Source of the DNA: an uncultured Veillonella sp. | GTDB lineage: Bacteria > Bacillota > Negativicutes > Veillonellales > Veillonellaceae | Assembly: GCA_934216375.1 (NCBI GenBank) | Contig: CAKQBP010000023.1 | Coordinates: 1-11,762, forward strand | Length of the DNA stretch: 11,762 bases | Direction: 5' to 3' | Part shown: positions 1 through 6,691 of the stretch, piece by piece | Numbering within the stretch: the stretch's first letter is position 1 | How the letters are laid out: each line of letters opens with the position of its first letter | Notes under the pieces: model-generated | The model's database searches: none | Told to the model about the DNA's origin: nothing | The model's input: the letters and a program-made list of their open reading frames with translations, nothing else | Made by a program: the position numbers and the translations under genes

Positions 1-1
1 G

Positions 2-1525
2 CAATTAGGAGTTTCTTTAGAAATCCTCATGGAAAATGCTGGACGTGGTATCGTAGATGCTTTATGGGGAGAATACGATTTGTTTTCCCTAAATAATGGT
101 CGTTCCATAAATAGTTTTGTTTTATTCATATGTGGTACGGGTAATAATGGGGCAGATGGTCTTGTAGCGGCTCGTCATCTGATGGAGCAAGGTGTATCAG
201 TACAAATTGCACTGGTAGGCGATAAAAGCAAGTGTAGTGAGCTTTTTGCAATGCAACTTGAGCGTTGCGAATCTATGGGCTGTATCATCGATATGTATGA
301 TGAATTCAATGATTGGTCCAATGTAGCCATCGCGGTGGAAGGTATCATGGGAACAGGCTTAACTGGAAGGTTAAGAGACTTGACTATCGATATATTGCAT
401 GATATTGATACTATGCGTAGTCAGTATAATTTTGATTTGTGGGCTATTGATGTACCTGCTGGCTTAGATGCTACTACTGGTCAAATAGCGGAAGGCACAT
501 TGACCTATGATTATACTGTTACTTTTGGAGCTATCAAACAAGGTTTATTATTATATCCTGGAAAGGCTGTAGGTGGGATTTCTGTGGTCGCCCCATTGGG
601 AGCTCCTTGGCAACAAGTTCTTGGCGAGCAGGCTAAAACTATAACTATCGATTCTGATTTAGCCGAAAAGATTATCAACTACCGCATTCCAATAGCACAT
701 AAAGGCGTTAATGGGAATGCCTTAATTATTGGTGGATCAAATGATATGATAGGAGCCCCTATTTTAGCTGCTGAAGCTGCAGTTCATAGCGGTGCTGGTA
801 AGGTAACATTGGCCGTGCCCCAAATAATCAAGCAGGTTGTACAAAGTCGTGTCATACCTGAGGTGATGGTTACTTCTACAGAGAATAATAAAGAACTTTT
901 TGATTGTCGCCAAGTTGTTGCTATGGGACCGGGGTTAGGTCGCACTTGTGAAATTCCTATTTTAGTAGATAATATTTTAGATGCTTATGAAGGAGCATTA
1001 GTACTAGATGCTGATGCTTTGTATGCATTAGGACATGTTGGCAGTGTTAATAAAGATGCTTTGCGAGATGGAGATACTAAGTCTGCATATACAGTGGAAA
1101 GAGAACTTCCATATTGTGTCATGACACCTCATTTAGGTGAATTTAGTAGACTTATTGATTTACCTATTAAATGGATTGAGCGTCATTATATCACGTTGGC
1201 TAGAGAATTTGCTAAGGCTCATCAAGTTATTCTTGTACTAAAAGGGATTCCTTCAATTGTGGCATTACCTGATGGAACAGTGTATGTAAATACTATCGGT
1301 AATGCGGGCATGGGTACTGGTGGTATGGGCGATGTGCTGACTGGTGTAATTGCTGGTTTTATAAGTCAGGGTTATTCACTACAAGATAGTGCTGTTCTAG
1401 GTGTATATGTACATAGTCGTAGTGCAGATATTCTGAATGAAACAAAGAGTTGGGGTTATACTCCGAGTGATGTCAGTACTACTTTAGGCTGTGTTATTAG
1501 TGAATTATTGGGAGATTATGAATGA
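2..1525 (+). CDS. nnr: Bifunctional NAD(P)H-hydrate epimerase / ADP-dependent NAD(P)H-hydrate dehydratase, 5' partial
   Basis: Cytosolic repair enzyme for hydrated nicotinamide cofactors: the N-terminal YjeF_N domain epimerises NAD(P)HX and the C-terminal ribokinase-like YjeF_C/CARKD domain dehydrates the S form using ADP. The reading frame is open from base 2, and the residues before the ATG at 29 (QLGVSLEIL, then MENAGR) match the conserved start of YjeF_N, so the true start lies upstream of the window and perhaps 15-20 residues are missing. Visible epimerase motifs are CGTGNNGADG (nt 131-160), a variant of the usual GxGNNGGDG, and DVPAGLDATTG. The dehydratase domain begins near nt 700 and shows IIGGSNDMIGAP, LVLDADAL, MTPHLGEF and GNAGMGTGGMGDVLTG; its catalytic aspartate is encoded at 1331-1333. 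Length and domain order agree with full-length E. coli Nnr (about 515 aa). The stop overlaps the next start in an ATGA junction. Assignment is very secure. Confidence 0.95.
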   Translation, partial: QLGVSLEILMENAGRGIVDALWGEYDLFSLNNGRSINSFVLFICGTGNNGADGLVAARHLMEQGVSVQIALVGDKSKCSELFAMQLERCESMGCIIDMYDEFNDWSNVAIAVEGIMGTGLTGRLRDLTIDILHDIDTMRSQYNFDLWAIDVPAGLDATTGQIAEGTLTYDYTVTFGAIKQGLLLYPGKAVGGISVVAPLGAPWQQVLGEQAKTITIDSDLAEKIINYRIPIAHKGVNGNALIIGGSNDMIGAPILAAEAAVHSGAGKVTLAVPQIIKQVVQSRVIPEVMVTSTENNKELFDCRQVVAMGPGLGRTCEIPILVDNILDAYEGALVLDADALYALGHVGSVNKDALRDGDTKSAYTVERELPYCVMTPHLGEFSRLIDLPIKWIERHYITLAREFAKAHQVILVLKGIPSIVALPDGTVYVNTIGNAGMGTGGMGDVLTGVIAGFISQGYSLQDSAVLGVYVHSRSADILNETKSWGYTPSDVSTTLGCVISELLGDYE

Positions 1526-2466
1526 CAAATATAATACAACGCTTTATAGCTTTCTTGCTAGTATTATGTATTCCTATCTTCGCCATTGCAGGATGCACAA
1601 ATAATGATGTAGCAAACGCAGCAAATCAAGTAACTACTAATGCTAATGGGGCTTACTCTATCGATACTAAAACGACTGTCCCTGAAGGTAAGCTAGATGT
1701 ATATATGCTAGATATTGGTCAGGGGGATGCTATATTACTTAAGGTAGGCGATGAGTATAGCATGATCGATACTGGTGACATAGAACATCGTGAAAATATT
1801 GTAGCTCAACTTAAAACTATGGGTGTAACAAAGTTAAAAAATATTATTATCACGCATCCTCATGCTGATCATATGGGTGGTTTTTATGCTATTGCAAAGG
1901 CTATGCCTATTGAACATGTATATGATGATGGTATTGCTGTTGATAATAATATGTACAAAACCTATGAAAAATGGATTGAGAAAAATAAAATTCAACGAAC
2001 TACTTTGAGAAGTGGAGATGTAGTTGATTTTGGACATGGTGCTGTCTTTGTAGTATATGCTCCTTGGGTTGAACCTTTGACTGATAAAAAAGGAGAGACA
2101 GATCTTAATAATAATTCTATTGTAGGTAAATTAATCTTCGGTAAATTTTCTATGCTCTTTACGGGTGATGCTGAATTACAAGAAGAGAAAAAACTTATAA
2201 AAGAGCAGAATTCTAGATTGTTTTCTCGTATTCTTAAGGTAGGTCATCACGGTTCTCGTACAAGTAGCTCTGAAGATTTTTTGAAATCTATTAAGCCTGA
2301 AAGTGCATTAATTTCAAATGGCATGTATAATAAGTATGGTCATCCTCACGATGTGACATTACGTCGCTTGCAGGAAAATAATATTGCTATTTACCGTACA
2401 GATACGATGGGACGTATTCATATTAGTACGGATGGGAATGAATGGCAAATTACAACTGAACGTTAG
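1522..2466 (+). CDS. ComEC-like metallo-beta-lactamase-fold lipoprotein
   Basis: A 314-residue predicted lipoprotein with one MBL domain resembling the C-terminal domain of the competence channel ComEC. Residues 1-25 form a lipoprotein signal peptide (hydrophobic core 8-21, lipobox IAGC with Cys25 as the lipidated residue), followed by a low-complexity Asn/Ala/Thr tether to about residue 55. The MBL domain shows LDIGQGDA (63-70), the metal-binding THPHADH (111-117), TGDAE (214-218), GHHGS (241-245) and GHPH (273-276), so the metal site looks intact. There is no ComEC transmembrane channel region, so it is an orphan, surface- or periplasm-anchored hydrolase. ComEC MBL domains are thought to be nucleases, so extracellular nucleic-acid processing is possible, but the substrate cannot be read from sequence. 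It overlaps nnr by 4 nt and has a GGAG box 7 nt upstream (1511-1514), implying co-transcription and translational coupling. Fold and localisation are secure, function is not. Confidence 0.88.
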   Translation: MTNIIQRFIAFLLVLCIPIFAIAGCTNNDVANAANQVTTNANGAYSIDTKTTVPEGKLDVYMLDIGQGDAILLKVGDEYSMIDTGDIEHRENIVAQLKTMGVTKLKNIIITHPHADHMGGFYAIAKAMPIEHVYDDGIAVDNNMYKTYEKWIEKNKIQRTTLRSGDVVDFGHGAVFVVYAPWVEPLTDKKGETDLNNNSIVGKLIFGKFSMLFTGDAELQEEKKLIKEQNSRLFSRILKVGHHGSRTSSSEDFLKSIKPESALISNGMYNKYGHPHDVTLRRLQENNIAIYRTDTMGRIHISTDGNEWQITTER

Positions 2467-2477
2467 TTTTGATTACT

Positions 2478-2515
2478 TATACAAAAAATAATTTTATGAA
2501 ACTGTTTTTTGTGTA
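2478..2515 (+). terminator. Possible weak AT-rich terminator hairpin after the MBL gene
   Basis: An 11-bp arm pair, TATACAAAAAA (2478-2488) with TTTTTTGTGTA (2505-2515), including one G-T wobble, is separated by a 16-nt loop. It starts 11 nt after the stop of the MBL lipoprotein. The run of T lies inside the stem rather than after it, so it is not a textbook intrinsic terminator and its stability is low. It may end transcription in either direction or simply reflect the AT-rich composition. Confidence 0.3.
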
Positions 2516-2590
2516 TTCTGAATAAGGTCTTTATATAGTAATATGTGTAATCGGCATACTAATCTTCATGTTTGTATGAAATAATCTATT

Positions 2591-2596
2591 TATAAT
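2591..2596 (+). promoter_or_regulatory. Candidate -10 element for the amidase-GerMN unit
   Basis: A perfect TATAAT sits in the gap between the MBL gene and the amidase. No good -35 is found at 16-18 nt; the nearest TTG-type hexamer, TTGTAT (2572-2577), is only 13 nt away, and no TG extends the -10. If used, transcription would start near 2603 and give a leader of roughly 105 nt that contains the hairpin at 2625-2656. This is a weak call resting on one hexamer in AT-rich DNA. Confidence 0.3.
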
Positions 2597-2624
2597 CTAA
2601 CATTAGTTTATGGATAGATTGGAA

Positions 2625-2656
2625 CGATGAGATTTTGATAGATAAAAATATCATCG
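2625..2656 (+). other. Imperfect stem-loop in the putative leader of the amidase gene
   Basis: CGATGA (2625-2630) pairs with TCATCG (2651-2656). After a single G/A mismatch, ATTTT (2632-2636) pairs with AAAAT (2645-2649), closing an 8-nt loop GATAGATA. An alternative pairing is available: GATGAG (2626-2631) is also complementary to CTCATC (2658-2663), so two mutually exclusive folds exist. No T tract follows, so it is not an intrinsic terminator. It could be an RNA control element or a DNA operator; nothing in the window decides between these. Confidence 0.35.
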
Positions 2657-2710
2657 ACTCATCTCTATGGTTTGGACACTATGTATGTCAGTTAGATTGG
2701 AGTGAATGTA

Positions 2711-3808
2711 TTGCGTAAACTATTTTTTATGTGCCTTGCAGTCTTGATGGCAATACCTTTATTATTGACGCAAGCAAAGGCAGCTAATTTAGAAGATGCT
2801 CGATGGGTGACTAGAACAGATGCACCTGTACCATATGTTCGTATTGTTATGGACTTATCGGCACCTATAAAGGCGTCTGCATCAATTAGCAAAGATGGGA
2901 AAACTACGACTGTTACTTTAAAAAATACAAAGCTAAAGACGGCTAAAGAGAACATTTCTATGGACTCGGCTATTGCTAGCTCTGCCAAACTTTCACAAGA
3001 TGGCAGAGATGTTAAAGTAACAATCAAGACACCTTCATCTATTGATACTAGTGATGTAAAGGTTTTTTCCTTGAAAAAAGATACGGTTAATAAGAAACCG
3101 TATCGTATCGTTGTTGATGTTCAGAAAAAAGGTGCTGTAGCTAAGCCTGCTTACTATGGTAAAAAGCCATCTCAATCTGCACATCCAGCAAAAAATGTAC
3201 CTACAGGATCTGGTAAATACTCTACTAGTGGCGGTTTATCTGGCAAAACAATTACTATTGACCCAGGACATGGTGGTAGTGATTCTGGTGCTATTGGACC
3301 TCACGGTGTACAAGAGAAAAACATTACACTACCAATTTCTATGTATTTGAAAAAATCTTTAGAAAATCGTGGTGCTAAAGTACTTTTGACTCGTACTACC
3401 GATGTAGATGTATATGGTCCTAATGCAAGTGGTGTTGATGAATTGGGGGCTCGTGTTAACGTGGCTAACCGTAGTAATTCTGATGTTCTTGTGAGCGTTC
3501 ATATCAACGCATTTAATAATCCTAGCGTTGGTGGTATTGCAACATATTACTATAGCAAAACTGGTAACGATGCTCGATTAGCACAAAAGGTACAATCTCA
3601 AATTGCTAACACACCTGGTTTCAATGGTGATCGTGGCATTCAAGAGGGTAACTTATACGTGTTGAGACATTCTAATATGCCTGCAATTCTTGTAGAGCTT
3701 GGTTTTATCTCTAACCCTAATGAGGAACGTGTGCTACAATCTCCTCAAACTCAAGAAGACTTTGCTAACCGCATTGCAAATGGTATTGCTAATTACTTTG
3801 GAGGTTAA
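2711..3808 (+). CDS. N-acetylmuramoyl-L-alanine amidase, AMIN + Amidase_3 (AmiC type)
   Basis: Exported zinc amidase that cuts the bond between N-acetylmuramic acid and the stem peptide, typically during daughter-cell separation. From the TTG at 2711 it has 365 residues: signal peptide (1 to about 24, ending QAKA), AMIN domain (about 28-135) that targets such enzymes to septal envelope, a flexible Lys/Pro/Ser/Gly linker (about 140-175), and an Amidase_3 domain to the end. The catalytic set is complete: His187 in DPGHGG, Glu202 in QEKN, His264 in SVHINA and Glu329 in VELGF. The frame is open back to a GTG at 2702, but the only Shine-Dalgarno-like box, GGAG at 2699-2702, overlaps that GTG and lies 8 nt before TTG 2711; I therefore prefer TTG, which starts MRKLFF. 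GTG 2702 would add three residues. The downstream GerMN lipoprotein starts 3 nt after the stop, so the two form a pair. The family is secure, the start moderately so. Confidence 0.93.
   Translation: MRKLFFMCLAVLMAIPLLLTQAKAANLEDARWVTRTDAPVPYVRIVMDLSAPIKASASISKDGKTTTVTLKNTKLKTAKENISMDSAIASSAKLSQDGRDVKVTIKTPSSIDTSDVKVFSLKKDTVNKKPYRIVVDVQKKGAVAKPAYYGKKPSQSAHPAKNVPTGSGKYSTSGGLSGKTITIDPGHGGSDSGAIGPHGVQEKNITLPISMYLKKSLENRGAKVLLTRTTDVDVYGPNASGVDELGARVNVANRSNSDVLVSVHINAFNNPSVGGIATYYYSKTGNDARLAQKVQSQIANTPGFNGDRGIQEGNLYVLRHSNMPAILVELGFISNPNEERVLQSPQTQEDFANRIANGIANYFGG
3080..3104 (+). repeat. Perfect 9-bp inverted repeat inside the amidase gene
   Basis: GATACGGTT (3080-3088) and AACCGTATC (3096-3104) are exact reverse complements around a 7-nt loop AATAAGA. 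It lies near the end of the AMIN domain, before the linker. No T tract follows. It could be a coincidence of coding sequence or an mRNA hairpin at a domain boundary. Confidence 0.4.
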
Positions 3809-3811
3809 TCG

Positions 3812-4372
3812 ATGAAATTACGTAAACAAGTTCTATCGATTCTCTGTGTAGGTATGCTGGCATTTGTAGTGGGTTGTACACATGAACAAGCTCCTACAAC
3901 AGGTAAAAGTGAACCTACGCAAGAGACGAAAGTCAATAAGGATGCAGAAACAAGTAAAGTATCTCAAGAAAAGGTTAAGATGGCCTTCTTTGTTCCTACG
4001 GAGGATGGTTCTGGGGTAAAACAAACTACCGTTGAGATAGAGGCGAATAAAGTTACGCCTAAAGCAGCTCTTTTAGCGATGTTAAATGTTGATAGAGCAC
4101 AAAAATATCCAGTCTTCTCTAAGGATATTGAAATTACATCTGTTACTGTAAAAGATGGTATTGCTTCTGTTGAAGTAAATGATGCATTCGTAAAGGGTAA
4201 TGGCGGAGACTTAACTGTTAAGTTACAAATGGCTGCTATTGTAAATACATTGACATCCTTTGATAATATTAATGGTGTTCTATTCGTCAATAATGGTAAA
4301 AAGGTGCCAACTGTAGGTTCCTTTGATACTAAAGAACCTGTTAAGAGAATGACGAATCTAATTAAAAAATAA
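3812..4372 (+). CDS. GerMN-domain lipoprotein
   Basis: A 186-residue predicted lipoprotein. Residues 1-22 form a signal peptide with lipobox VVGC and Cys22 as the acylated residue, then a polar Thr/Glu/Lys-rich tether to about residue 53, then one GerMN domain (about 55-180). GerMN features include the VKMAFFVP opening strand, KAALLAML, the IASVEVND strand and the characteristic GNGGDLTVKLQMAAIVNTLTSF segment (about 130-151). GerMN domains occur in the sporulation protein GerM and in other envelope lipoproteins; they are non-catalytic and thought to mediate assembly or binding. The ATG at 3812 is 7 nt after a GGAGG box (3800-3804) that lies within the last codons of the amidase, so the two genes are co-transcribed. 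The pairing suggests an accessory factor for the amidase or septal peptidoglycan, which is inference from context. A strong terminator follows. Confidence 0.88.
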   Translation: MKLRKQVLSILCVGMLAFVVGCTHEQAPTTGKSEPTQETKVNKDAETSKVSQEKVKMAFFVPTEDGSGVKQTTVEIEANKVTPKAALLAMLNVDRAQKYPVFSKDIEITSVTVKDGIASVEVNDAFVKGNGGDLTVKLQMAAIVNTLTSFDNINGVLFVNNGKKVPTVGSFDTKEPVKRMTNLIKK

Positions 4373-4389
4373 TTCTTTTAAGGACATTT

Positions 4390-4427
4390 ATAGCAGATAG
4401 TTGATATATCAACTATCTGCTATTTTT
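4390..4427 (+). terminator. Strong intrinsic terminator, perfect palindrome
   Basis: Bases 4390-4423 are a perfect 34-nt palindrome with half-site ATAGCAGATAGTTGATA. The transcript can form a 15-bp stem closed by a 4-nt TATA loop, followed by TTTTT (4423-4427) and further T-rich sequence. It lies 17 nt after the GerMN gene stop and separates that unit from thiL. The T tract on the opposite strand is poor, so it should mainly act on + strand transcription. Confidence 0.9.
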
Positions 4428-4428
4428 G

Positions 4429-4456
4429 TTGTCTTTTATATATGTTACAATACAAT
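4429..4456 (+). promoter_or_regulatory. Predicted sigma-A promoter of the thiL-tsaEB-rimI-tsaD-kinase-regulator operon
   Basis: TTGTCT (4429-4434) and TACAAT (4451-4456) are 16 nt apart. An overlapping alternative is an extended -10, TGTTACAAT (4443-4451), that could work without a -35. Both lie directly after the terminator T tract and 30-40 nt before the thiL start, exactly where a promoter is needed. Start of transcription is expected near 4458-4464. Confidence 0.55.
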
Positions 4457-4484
4457 AAGTAATAATCGGAAATTAGGTGATCAG

Positions 4485-5465
4485 ATGCAATTAAAAGATG
4501 TAGGGGAATTTAATTTCATTCGTCAAATTCAAGATAACACGATTTATAATCCTAATACTGTAGTGTACGGTATTGGTGATGATTGTGCTATTTATAAAGC
4601 AGATCAAAATACAGAGCAATTGATAAGCACTGACACAATGGTGGAAGGTGTTCATTTTAGCTTTCACTATATGATGCCCTATGATGTAGGGTATCGCCTT
4701 ATGACGGCTAATTTAAGTGATATTGCGGCTATGGGTGGCATTCCTAGACAAATTGTATTATCCGTAGCCGCACCAGACCATGTTGATACAGTCATTCTTG
4801 ATGAAATTTATAGGGGAATTAAAGATCAATGTATGCGATATCAACTCAATATATTGGGTGGAGATACGGTACGTACGGAAGGCCCCATGGTTTGGACTGT
4901 AACAATTATCGGAGAGGTTCCTAAAGGCACTGCGGTTATGCGAAGTGGTGCGAAAGTAGGAGATGTTGTAGGTGTTACAAACTATGTAGGTTATGCAGCT
5001 ACAGGTTTAGGAGCATTATCTTATAATTTAGTAGGCTATGATATGACCAAAGTGGGGCATCAACGTCCTGAACCACAGATTGAATTGGGGCAAAAATTGC
5101 GACGACTTGGTATTCATAGTATGAATGATATTAGCGATGGACTAGGTAGTGAATTGAATGAAATCGCTGTAGCTAGTAATGTTTCCATTGTATTTGAAGA
5201 ACAAGCAATCCCTCTACACGAGGAGACTTACGCATTAGCTAAGCATTTACAAACTAATCCAGTAGATTATGCTTTGTATGGTGGAGAAGACTTTCAGTTA
5301 GTCTTTACGGCGCCAAAATCACTACTTTCGGAATTGGAAAAGCTATCAGGCATTACGTTGATTGGAGAAGTTTTATCTGGCCCACCACGGGTTCAAATGG
5401 TAACACCTGATAAAACGATTAAGACTGTAGAAGCGAAAGGATATAATCATTTTCATGAAGGATAA
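4485..5465 (+). CDS. thiL: Thiamine-monophosphate kinase
   Basis: Cytosolic kinase that phosphorylates thiamine monophosphate with ATP to give thiamine diphosphate, the last step of the pathway. From ATG 4485 it has 326 residues, the usual family length (E. coli about 325). It starts MQLKDVGEFNFI, like other ThiL proteins. AIRS-fold motifs are GDDCA (31-35), DTMVEGVHF (50-58), NLSDIAAMGG (76-85), GGDTVR (125-130), MNDISDGL (213-220) and YGGEDFQLVF (255-264). The frame is open further upstream to a TTG at 4401, but that codon lies inside the terminator palindrome and upstream of the promoter, and the extra residues are not conserved. ATG 4485 has AGGTGATC (4475-4482) just upstream, an eight-base match to the anti-Shine-Dalgarno end of 16S rRNA. 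It overlaps tsaE by 11 nt. As in B. subtilis, it heads the t6A gene cluster. Confidence 0.96.
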   Translation: MQLKDVGEFNFIRQIQDNTIYNPNTVVYGIGDDCAIYKADQNTEQLISTDTMVEGVHFSFHYMMPYDVGYRLMTANLSDIAAMGGIPRQIVLSVAAPDHVDTVILDEIYRGIKDQCMRYQLNILGGDTVRTEGPMVWTVTIIGEVPKGTAVMRSGAKVGDVVGVTNYVGYAATGLGALSYNLVGYDMTKVGHQRPEPQIELGQKLRRLGIHSMNDISDGLGSELNEIAVASNVSIVFEEQAIPLHEETYALAKHLQTNPVDYALYGGEDFQLVFTAPKSLLSELEKLSGITLIGEVLSGPPRVQMVTPDKTIKTVEAKGYNHFHEG

Positions 5466-5949
5466 GGTACAGGTTCATTTAAAGACTCATACAGTAGAAG
5501 ACACACAACAATTTGGCCAATTATTAGGCGAATGGGTTAAACATAATGGGCATCCTCTTTGTATAGCACTAGTTGGTGACTTGGGGACAGGAAAAACACA
5601 TTTGTCGCAAGGCATTGCAAAGGGCTTTGGGGTTACTGAAGAAATTACAAGTCCTACCTTTGCCATAATGAATACCTATGATGTGAATCGAACTCATTTA
5701 TATCATTTTGACGTATATCGCTTGGAAGATATTAGTGAACTGGAAAATATTGGATTTTATGAATATACAGAAGACTGCGTATCCATTGTAGAATGGGCTG
5801 ATAAATTTCCTCATGAATTGCCTGATGAAACACTATGGATTTATTTAACGCGCATTGATGATACAAGCCGATCCATTACATTAGTTAGTGATTACCTTAC
5901 AGCGGATGATTTAGTAGAAATAGGAGGTCCATATGTGGTTGGGAATTGA
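5455..5949 (+). CDS. tsaE: tRNA t6A37 threonylcarbamoyl transferase complex ATPase subunit
   Basis: Small ATPase (164 residues) that works with TsaB and TsaD to transfer threonylcarbamoyl from TC-AMP to A37 of ANN-decoding tRNAs, probably resetting the TsaBD complex. The P-loop GDLGTGKT is at 41-48, the family motif SPTF at 66-69, HFDVYR at 84-89 and IVEWADK at 111-117. The start overlaps the last 11 nt of thiL. The nearest Shine-Dalgarno-like box, AAAGGA (5436-5441), is 13 nt away, so initiation probably depends on ribosomes finishing thiL. No better in-frame start follows nearby. The 3' end overlaps tsaB by 17 nt. Identity is secure. Confidence 0.96.
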   Translation: MKDKVQVHLKTHTVEDTQQFGQLLGEWVKHNGHPLCIALVGDLGTGKTHLSQGIAKGFGVTEEITSPTFAIMNTYDVNRTHLYHFDVYRLEDISELENIGFYEYTEDCVSIVEWADKFPHELPDETLWIYLTRIDDTSRSITLVSDYLTADDLVEIGGPYVVGN

Positions 5950-6691
5950 GACGAGCTCACTTGTGTCGAGTGTGGCTTTAATGGATGAAAGTTGCCTAAT
6001 TGGGGAATTGACCATTCAAGCTGGATTGACTCATTCTGAGCAGTTGGTACCTCATATTGATATGTTATTACGAGCCTCTCAAGTTAAAAAAAGTGAATTA
6101 AAAGGTATTATGGTTAGCATTGGGCCTGGTTCTTTTACAGGGCTACGGATTGGTATGGGAACAGCCAAAGCTATGGCTTATGCCTTACAAATTCCTTTAT
6201 ATGGTGTAATGACCATGGATAGTTTAGCTCGTAATGTAGCTTATACAGACCGCACGATTTGTACTATTATCGATGCTCAGAAAAAACATGTTTATGCAGG
6301 TATCTACAAATATGATGGTAATGAACTAGTCTGCAAAGAGGAACCTTTTGTCATTGCTGCTAATGATTTATTAGATCGACTCCGAGCATCTGAAGAGCAT
6401 GTTGTATTCCTTGGGGATGGCGTTAAGCGAATAGAAAAGCTACTAGATGAAAGTGATACAAATTTAACGATTTTAGATATATCGCAACGTATTCCAAAAG
6501 CTAGTTCTCTATTACTGGCTGGCCGTAGATTGGTAGTCTCTGAAGAGAGTTCTGACCCTATGGATATGGTTCCTTATTATATTCGACGGTCAGAAGCAGA
6601 AGTGTTATGGGAAGAACGCCATAAGGATAATCCTGAAATGTTGAACCAAAATCCTACAGTTATAGTTACTGAGGCAGCGGGAGTCGAATAA
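5933..6691 (+). CDS. tsaB: tRNA t6A37 threonylcarbamoyl transferase complex dimerisation subunit
   Basis: ASKHA-fold, catalytically inactive paralogue of TsaD that forms the heterodimer needed for t6A37 synthesis in bacteria. It has 252 residues, slightly longer than E. coli TsaB (about 231). The N-terminal strand is GIETSS (4-9) and the hallmark GPGSFTGLRIG is at 64-74. The zinc-binding HxxxH of TsaD is absent, as expected for TsaB. The extra C-terminal length (about 215-252) is polar and little conserved in appearance. An AGGAGG box (5922-5927) lies 5 nt before the ATG, inside the end of tsaE, with which it overlaps by 17 nt. The stop TAA shares one base with the rimI start. Older annotations call this family YeaZ. 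Confidence 0.95.
   Translation: MWLGIETSSLVSSVALMDESCLIGELTIQAGLTHSEQLVPHIDMLLRASQVKKSELKGIMVSIGPGSFTGLRIGMGTAKAMAYALQIPLYGVMTMDSLARNVAYTDRTICTIIDAQKKHVYAGIYKYDGNELVCKEEPFVIAANDLLDRLRASEEHVVFLGDGVKRIEKLLDESDTNLTILDISQRIPKASSLLLAGRRLVVSEESSDPMDMVPYYIRRSEAEVLWEERHKDNPEMLNQNPTVIVTEAAGVE

Noticed and set aside
2627..2638. Possible leader peptide ATG AGA TTT TGA after GGA
   Set aside because: Only three codons, poor binding site, and it lies in the arm of a hairpin; too short to support.
2467..2701. ANTAR twin-hairpin target in the longest non-coding gap
   Set aside because: The hairpins present have 8-nt or longer loops and no pair of six-base loops with A at position 1 and G at position 4; no terminator overlaps a second hairpin.
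2692..3027. Antisense open frame of 111 codons across the amidase start
   Set aside because: It lies opposite a clearly conserved gene, has no ribosome binding site or recognisable domain, and mirrors the codon pattern of the + strand.
3964..4290. Antisense open frame of 108 codons within the GerMN gene
   Set aside because: Shadow of a conserved gene, with no promoter, binding site or domain of its own.
4401..4484. Upstream extension of thiL to a TTG codon
   Set aside because: The codon lies inside the terminator palindrome and upstream of the promoter, and the extra residues do not resemble ThiL, whose conserved start matches ATG 4485.
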